DNA from: Rhizophagus clarus
Taxonomy: Eukaryota > Glomeromycota > Glomeromycetes > Glomerales > Glomeraceae
Assembly: GCA_015698045.1 (NCBI GenBank)
Contig: BLAL01000030.1
Location: forward strand, 682,001-746,000
Direction: 5' to 3'
Length of the DNA stretch: 64,000 nt
How positions within the stretch are numbered: the first letter of the stretch is position 1; every line of letters begins with the position of its first letter. Positions 59,688 through 64,000 of the stretch are shown here, in pieces. The notes under the pieces were generated by a model. It did no database searches, was not told where the DNA came from, and was given only the letters and a program-made list of their open reading frames with translations. Position numbers and translations under genes: made by a program.

Positions 59688-61466
59688 TTACCAGAAATTT
59701 TCTAATAAATTTCGTAATTCAACATCTGCATCCTTTATCCCATTATCGGAAGCTTTTCTATACCAATTAATCGCCTTTTCAATATTTATTCTAGTTCCTA
59801 CGCCATAATGGTAACAATAACCTAAACAATATTGACCTTTAGCACACTCATTATTGGCTGATTTAGATACCCAATCAAACGCTTTTTTATAATCTTGTGT
59901 TGTTCCTATTTCATGATAATAACAAGTACTTAAATTAAATTGTCCTAAAGCACATCCATTATTTGCTGATTTAAAATACCATTCAAATGCTTTTTCATCA
60001 TCTTTTTCTATTCCAAATCCATTCTCATAACAAAAACCTAAATTATTTTGACCTTCAGCACATTCATTATTTGCTGATTTAAAATACCATTCAAATGCTT
60101 TTTTATAATCTTTTTTTCCATAATAATACCATTCCCCTAAACTATTTTGACCTTCAGCACATTCATTATTTGCTGATTTAGAAATCCATTCAAATGCTTT
60201 TTTATAATTTTTAATTGATCCAATTCCATTCTTATAACAAATGCCTAAATTATTTTGACCTAAAGCATATCCATTATTTGCTGATTTAGAATACCATTTA
60301 AATGCTTTTTTATAATCTTTAGTTGTTCCAATTCCATTTTCATAACAGAAACCTAAACCATTTTGACCTTCAGCATATCCATTATTAGCCGATTTAGTAT
60401 ACCATTTAAATGTTTTTTTATAATTCTTAATTGTTCCATGCCCATTTCTATAACAAAAACCTACAGAATATTGACCTCTAGCATTTCCATTATTAGCTGA
60501 TTTATTATACCATTCAAATGCTTTATAAAAATCTTGTGTACAACCTATTCCATAATAGTAACATTTTCCTAAATTATTTTGACTTATAGAACATCCATTA
60601 TTGGCTGATTTAGAAATCCATTCAAATGCTTTATCATAATCTTTAACTGTTCCAATTCCATGTTCATAACAAAAACCTAAATTATTTTGACCTAAAAGAT
60701 ATTCATTATTGGCCGATCTTGAATACCATTCAAATGCTTTATTATAATCTTGAATTATTCCTTTACCATAATAATAACAATTTCCTACTTTATATTGAGC
60801 TTCAGAATTATCTTTTTCAGCAGATTTTAACCAATTTTTAAATTCTTTTTGATCTTCTGTTTCAATTTCTTTTTTATTTGAAGAATCCTTTTGTTTTGCA
60901 TCATTTCCTATAGTTTTTTTAAACATATTATCTTTTGATTTATTTAAATCAAATTGATTTTGTGATCTAAATCTAATTGGATTTGCTGAACGTTTAAGAC
61001 TTATACTTCTTTTTAAATTACTTGTTAAATTTCTTTTATTTAAAATTATATCTTTATAATAAAATAATGATAATAAATATTTTCCAATAATAATATTCAA
61101 TTTATTAAATTCATCATTATTTTCTTCAAGGGAATTTGAATATTTTTCATATGAATTAACAGTTAATAAATAAGATTCCAATGCTTCATTTTTATTAATA
61201 TCACAACCTACACCAAATTGATAAAAATATCCAATAATACTTGAAAACCAAAATTTACTTTGTTCATGATTTCGCATTAATTCAAGAATTTTCTCATTAT
61301 TATTTTTATTAATATTCTTTATCCATTCAATTAAATTATATTCGAAATTATTAAAATCTTTTGTATTAATAATTTTTTGATGAAAATCTCTTAAAAATTC
61401 TTTCAAGAAATTTTCATCTTTATTATTAACTGTCGCTTTATGATTAGATTTTGAAGATTGTGACAT
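59688..61466 (-). CDS. Sel1-like repeat protein (copy B)
   Basis: Single-exon, 592 aa. The start is set at ATG 61466 (MSQSSKSN), because the frame upstream runs through a T/A homopolymer (poly-Lys) and the N-terminus then aligns with copy A at 13056. Residues about 15-160 match copy A's N-terminal region (ENFLKEFLRDFHQKIIN, FWFSSIIGYFYQFG, IIGKYLLSLFYYKDII). A polar, Lys/Asn-rich linker of about 70 residues follows that A lacks. Ten Sel1 repeats then run to the C-terminus; repeat 7 is shortened (QNSLGEWYYYGKKDYKKAF) and lacks the G.G turn, and repeat 9 has CYYHEIGT. Expected role: scaffold or adaptor via the solenoid. No kinase or membrane segment. Confidence 0.92.
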   Translation of the reverse strand: MSQSSKSNHKATVNNKDENFLKEFLRDFHQKIINTKDFNNFEYNLIEWIKNINKNNNEKILELMRNHEQSKFWFSSIIGYFYQFGVGCDINKNEALESYLLTVNSYEKYSNSLEENNDEFNKLNIIIGKYLLSLFYYKDIILNKRNLTSNLKRSISLKRSANPIRFRSQNQFDLNKSKDNMFKKTIGNDAKQKDSSNKKEIETEDQKEFKNWLKSAEKDNSEAQYKVGNCYYYGKGIIQDYNKAFEWYSRSANNEYLLGQNNLGFCYEHGIGTVKDYDKAFEWISKSANNGCSISQNNLGKCYYYGIGCTQDFYKAFEWYNKSANNGNARGQYSVGFCYRNGHGTIKNYKKTFKWYTKSANNGYAEGQNGLGFCYENGIGTTKDYKKAFKWYSKSANNGYALGQNNLGICYKNGIGSIKNYKKAFEWISKSANNECAEGQNSLGEWYYYGKKDYKKAFEWYFKSANNECAEGQNNLGFCYENGFGIEKDDEKAFEWYFKSANNGCALGQFNLSTCYYHEIGTTQDYKKAFDWVSKSANNECAKGQYCLGYCYHYGVGTRINIEKAINWYRKASDNGIKDADVELRNLLENFW

Positions 61467-63869
61467 TATTAAAAAATTTAATACAATATTCTTTTTTTTT
61501 TTTTTTTTTGTAGGAGAAAAACGTCGCGTAATGATGGGCATATATAAAATTTTACGATTTTACGCCTACATTAATCACATTTTTATGACGCACTCACGTA
61601 CCTAATACTTAAATCGTAATGACATGAAATTACGCCATTTAAAATTAATAATAATACTAAAACTAATAAGAAATTTTAATATAATATGATTTAACCATTA
61701 TTGATACATAAGGTAAATATTTTGTAATTTTAGAGAAAAGGTAACGTTTATCCATGATTTAATTTAACTAATAAATCATTGATGAAAATGAATTAATAGA
61801 TGGGCATTTGGGTAGGAAATGAAAAATGGATTTTCACATTTTTTAAATAATGTTTATTATAATCAATTACATGTATCGTCACACCAATTACATAATAAGA
61901 GAGAATTTTACTTATTAGCCATAAATTAGCCAAATTGATAATTATTAATTTAAACTGAGTGGGAACTTCTCCCATTGGTTCTTATCCATATTTTTATAGG
62001 CGAACGCAAACTTTTTCATATGATAGAAAGAAAATTTATATTATAAATATTTACTATAAAGTGAATTATCTTAAATGAAGAAATGTATTTAAAAGTTTAT
62101 AATAAACTAAAATAAAATAACCGGTGATTCTATAAATTTGATATAGTGATATCATATATTAGTGCGCACTACGGATAAACTTATTTGCTAATAATAATAA
62201 ATACCTATTTCACACCGGTTGACATATGACAAATTCTATTGGATTTAAAGTCATAACTCATGAGCCCTAATTTATCGGTGAGCGTGAACTTTAAAATCGA
62301 ATTTAGATACTTTTTAAAAATTCATGTTAGTGTCTTTGGGATTAAAATTCGAAACTCTATTTATTTTTAATCGATCATTAAAATATAATATAAATGGTTT
62401 TCACCGTATTATCTTCTAGATAAAAGCCTTAACTTCTTAGAGGAAATTATTATAATTTATATATTATAATAATAGTCTATAACTTATGATTACGAAAGTC
62501 GCAGAATATCTTGATAATTATTACTTTAGCTTTAGTTGATGATTTCTCTGTTATTGGTCAGAAACTTGGAAATAAAACAATGTTTTCTACAACGAAAGAA
62601 CTCGATGACAAAGTTTATAAATTTTATTAATAACAAATTTTGGGCACCGCATCATCCACATTGTCCACACAGAATCTTTCTAACATATCCACCGCAAGAG
62701 ACAACCACTGATATATCAATAGTTTATATACCGATAATTGACATATGCTGACAGATGAATTAATTTCGTTTTACAACTGACGGAAAACCCTCATTATACC
62801 GATTTTACATATAATTTCACGATATAACATATAGTTTGGCCAGCACTATAAATAAGGTGAGTCAACAATCATATTTGACCGTAATGCGGGCGAGAATTAG
62901 ATTTGGCTCACATTATACTTCGTTTACGTGTTATCATACAGAATGTTTTAAAGTCATATCTGATATTGCAGATTGGAATTAGAATAATTTTAATAATTTT
63001 TTAATTGTTAATTCTAACCAATATTAACGACAGGCTACGTTTAATATTTTGTCATTGTAAGAAATAGAAATACTTGTAACTTAGTACGAAATCACACGGC
63101 ATGGTCATACCTAATAAATAAATAATTTGAAGTACGTGAGTACGTCGGGCAATTTCCCGACCAAAAAAAAAGTAACACATCGATTATCATCTAAACTATC
63201 CACATCCAAATAATTATTCAATAACAAATCTTCGATCTATTTATCTTCCTGTGTCAGGATTAGGTAATTCAAGAGATTGTTTATACCATCCTTGAATGTG
63301 ATATCATTCCCTAAACACCTGTTACCATTTTCGTCAATATAATAAAGGTTGTTATATATCTTCTATAAGGAACACAACAAAGCTGAAAGTTGAAAAGTGA
63401 TTGTGAAATGAACCATTCGCATTATTTTTTTCCAGTATTCCCTTCTAGCAATCTAGCTTAACATAGTTATGGTCAAATCGGGATGATGGAACTGTTGTGC
63501 TAAAAAAAAAAAAAAAAAAAATATATACCATATCAGGTTTAGGAAGAAATCTATTTTAAAGTATCGCCAATAAAATTTTCGCATTTTAAGAGTCACATTT
63601 TAAGGTTCTCGTGGTGACTAATCTTGTTCTGGAATAAGCCTATAAATGGACTTTTTGGATAGGAGTTTTATTCCGGCATGTGTCAGTAAAGCTGGTGATT
63701 GAAAGAATGTGTAACATACCTCATGACCAAAATAATGATAATAATAATATTAATGATACAAAAACATTTGATTGTTGATCACAAAAAATTCTTGGCATCG
63801 CAGACTTATAAATACTAGACTTGTAAATACTCATCGAGTTTCTTTCCAAATAAAAATTATTTTATAACG
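61467..63869. other. Non-coding interval
   Basis: About 2.4 kb between the second Sel1 gene and the right-edge BTB gene. The first bases hold the T-run leader of the Sel1 gene; an A18-19 run lies near 63503. The 62536-62751 ORF has no recognisable content. Confidence 0.5.
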
Positions 63870-64000
63870 ATGGAACTTGATATTAATACTTTTGAAGATT
63901 TATCATATTTACTACATGAAAAAACCAATTTTGATGTAAAAATTAAAGTTGGAAAAGAAAATGATATTGAAGAAATTCAAGCACATTCCACCGTATTATC
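63870..64000 (+). CDS. BTB domain protein, N-terminus only (runs off the window)
   Basis: An open frame from ATG 63870 to the window end (43 codons). It encodes MELDINTFEDLSYLLHEKTN and then a stretch ending EIQAHSTVL. The spacing of F.DV.IKVG, the acidic loop and I.AHS.VL is the start of a BTB/POZ domain as found in the many Rhizophagus BTB-Kelch and BTB-TLDc proteins. The first residue of the usual helix (..L....ADY.V.I.VG) is also in place. The C-terminal partner domain lies outside. It may have arisen with the BTB gene at 56.5 kb, but their sequences differ clearly. Confidence 0.7.
   Translation, partial: MELDINTFEDLSYLLHEKTNFDVKIKVGKENDIEEIQAHSTVL

Overview
This window looks like nuclear DNA of an arbuscular mycorrhizal fungus of the Rhizophagus type (Glomeromycotina). 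The evidence is very AT-rich intergenic DNA, short introns (56-83 nt) with GT..AG borders, Sel1-repeat and BTB proteins, a Crinkler-type remnant, and many decayed transposons. The assignment comes from gene content only; no search was run.

Layout. 0-3.5 kb: a gene with a long (Asp-Glu-Asp)n tail running off the left edge, a small two-exon gene, and a diverged direct duplication. 3.5-11 kb: gene-free AT-rich DNA holding a small retroposon-like insertion with an 18-bp target duplication and a TIR-bounded segment with two minisatellites. 11-14.7 kb: a three-exon chromodomain gene with a probable GC-AG intron, and a 537-aa Sel1-repeat protein. 15.7-28 kb: a 2-kb inverted duplication whose arms each carry a GPI-type cupredoxin gene; the 8.3-kb spacer holds a small membrane-protein gene with two homopolymer frameshifts and an intact seven-exon, 970-aa Nma111-type HtrA/PDZ serine protease. 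28-35.6 kb: mostly non-coding, with a broken Crinkler N-terminal domain. 35.6-38.7 kb: a decayed inverted copy of the protease gene, missing exon 1. 38.75-46.98 kb: an 8.2-kb segment with matching ends and satellite-like subterminal arrays; inside are a broken, internally deleted transposase, a broken Myb/SANT-like gene and a GC-rich 33-bp array. I read it as one degenerate large DNA transposon. 47-55 kb: a 5'-truncated LINE ORF2 tail, an ORF1-only LINE derivative in the opposite direction (both with candidate target-site duplications), a second copy of a dispersed repeat and a pogo/Tigger-type transposase remnant. 56.5-64 kb: an intact BTB-BACK-SPRY gene, a second Sel1 gene (592 aa, minus strand), and the start of another BTB gene at the right edge.

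The main structural theme is paired duplication. Sel1, cupredoxin and HtrA/PDZ genes each occur twice, with the left copy on + and the right copy on -. The order is S-C-P / C'-P'-S', so a simple inverted duplication does not explain it without one further rearrangement. The two cupredoxin and two Sel1 copies look functional, while the second protease is dead.

There are no operons, tRNA genes, rRNA genes or CRISPR arrays that I can see. The genes are independent eukaryotic units linked by shared duplication history rather than by a common pathway.
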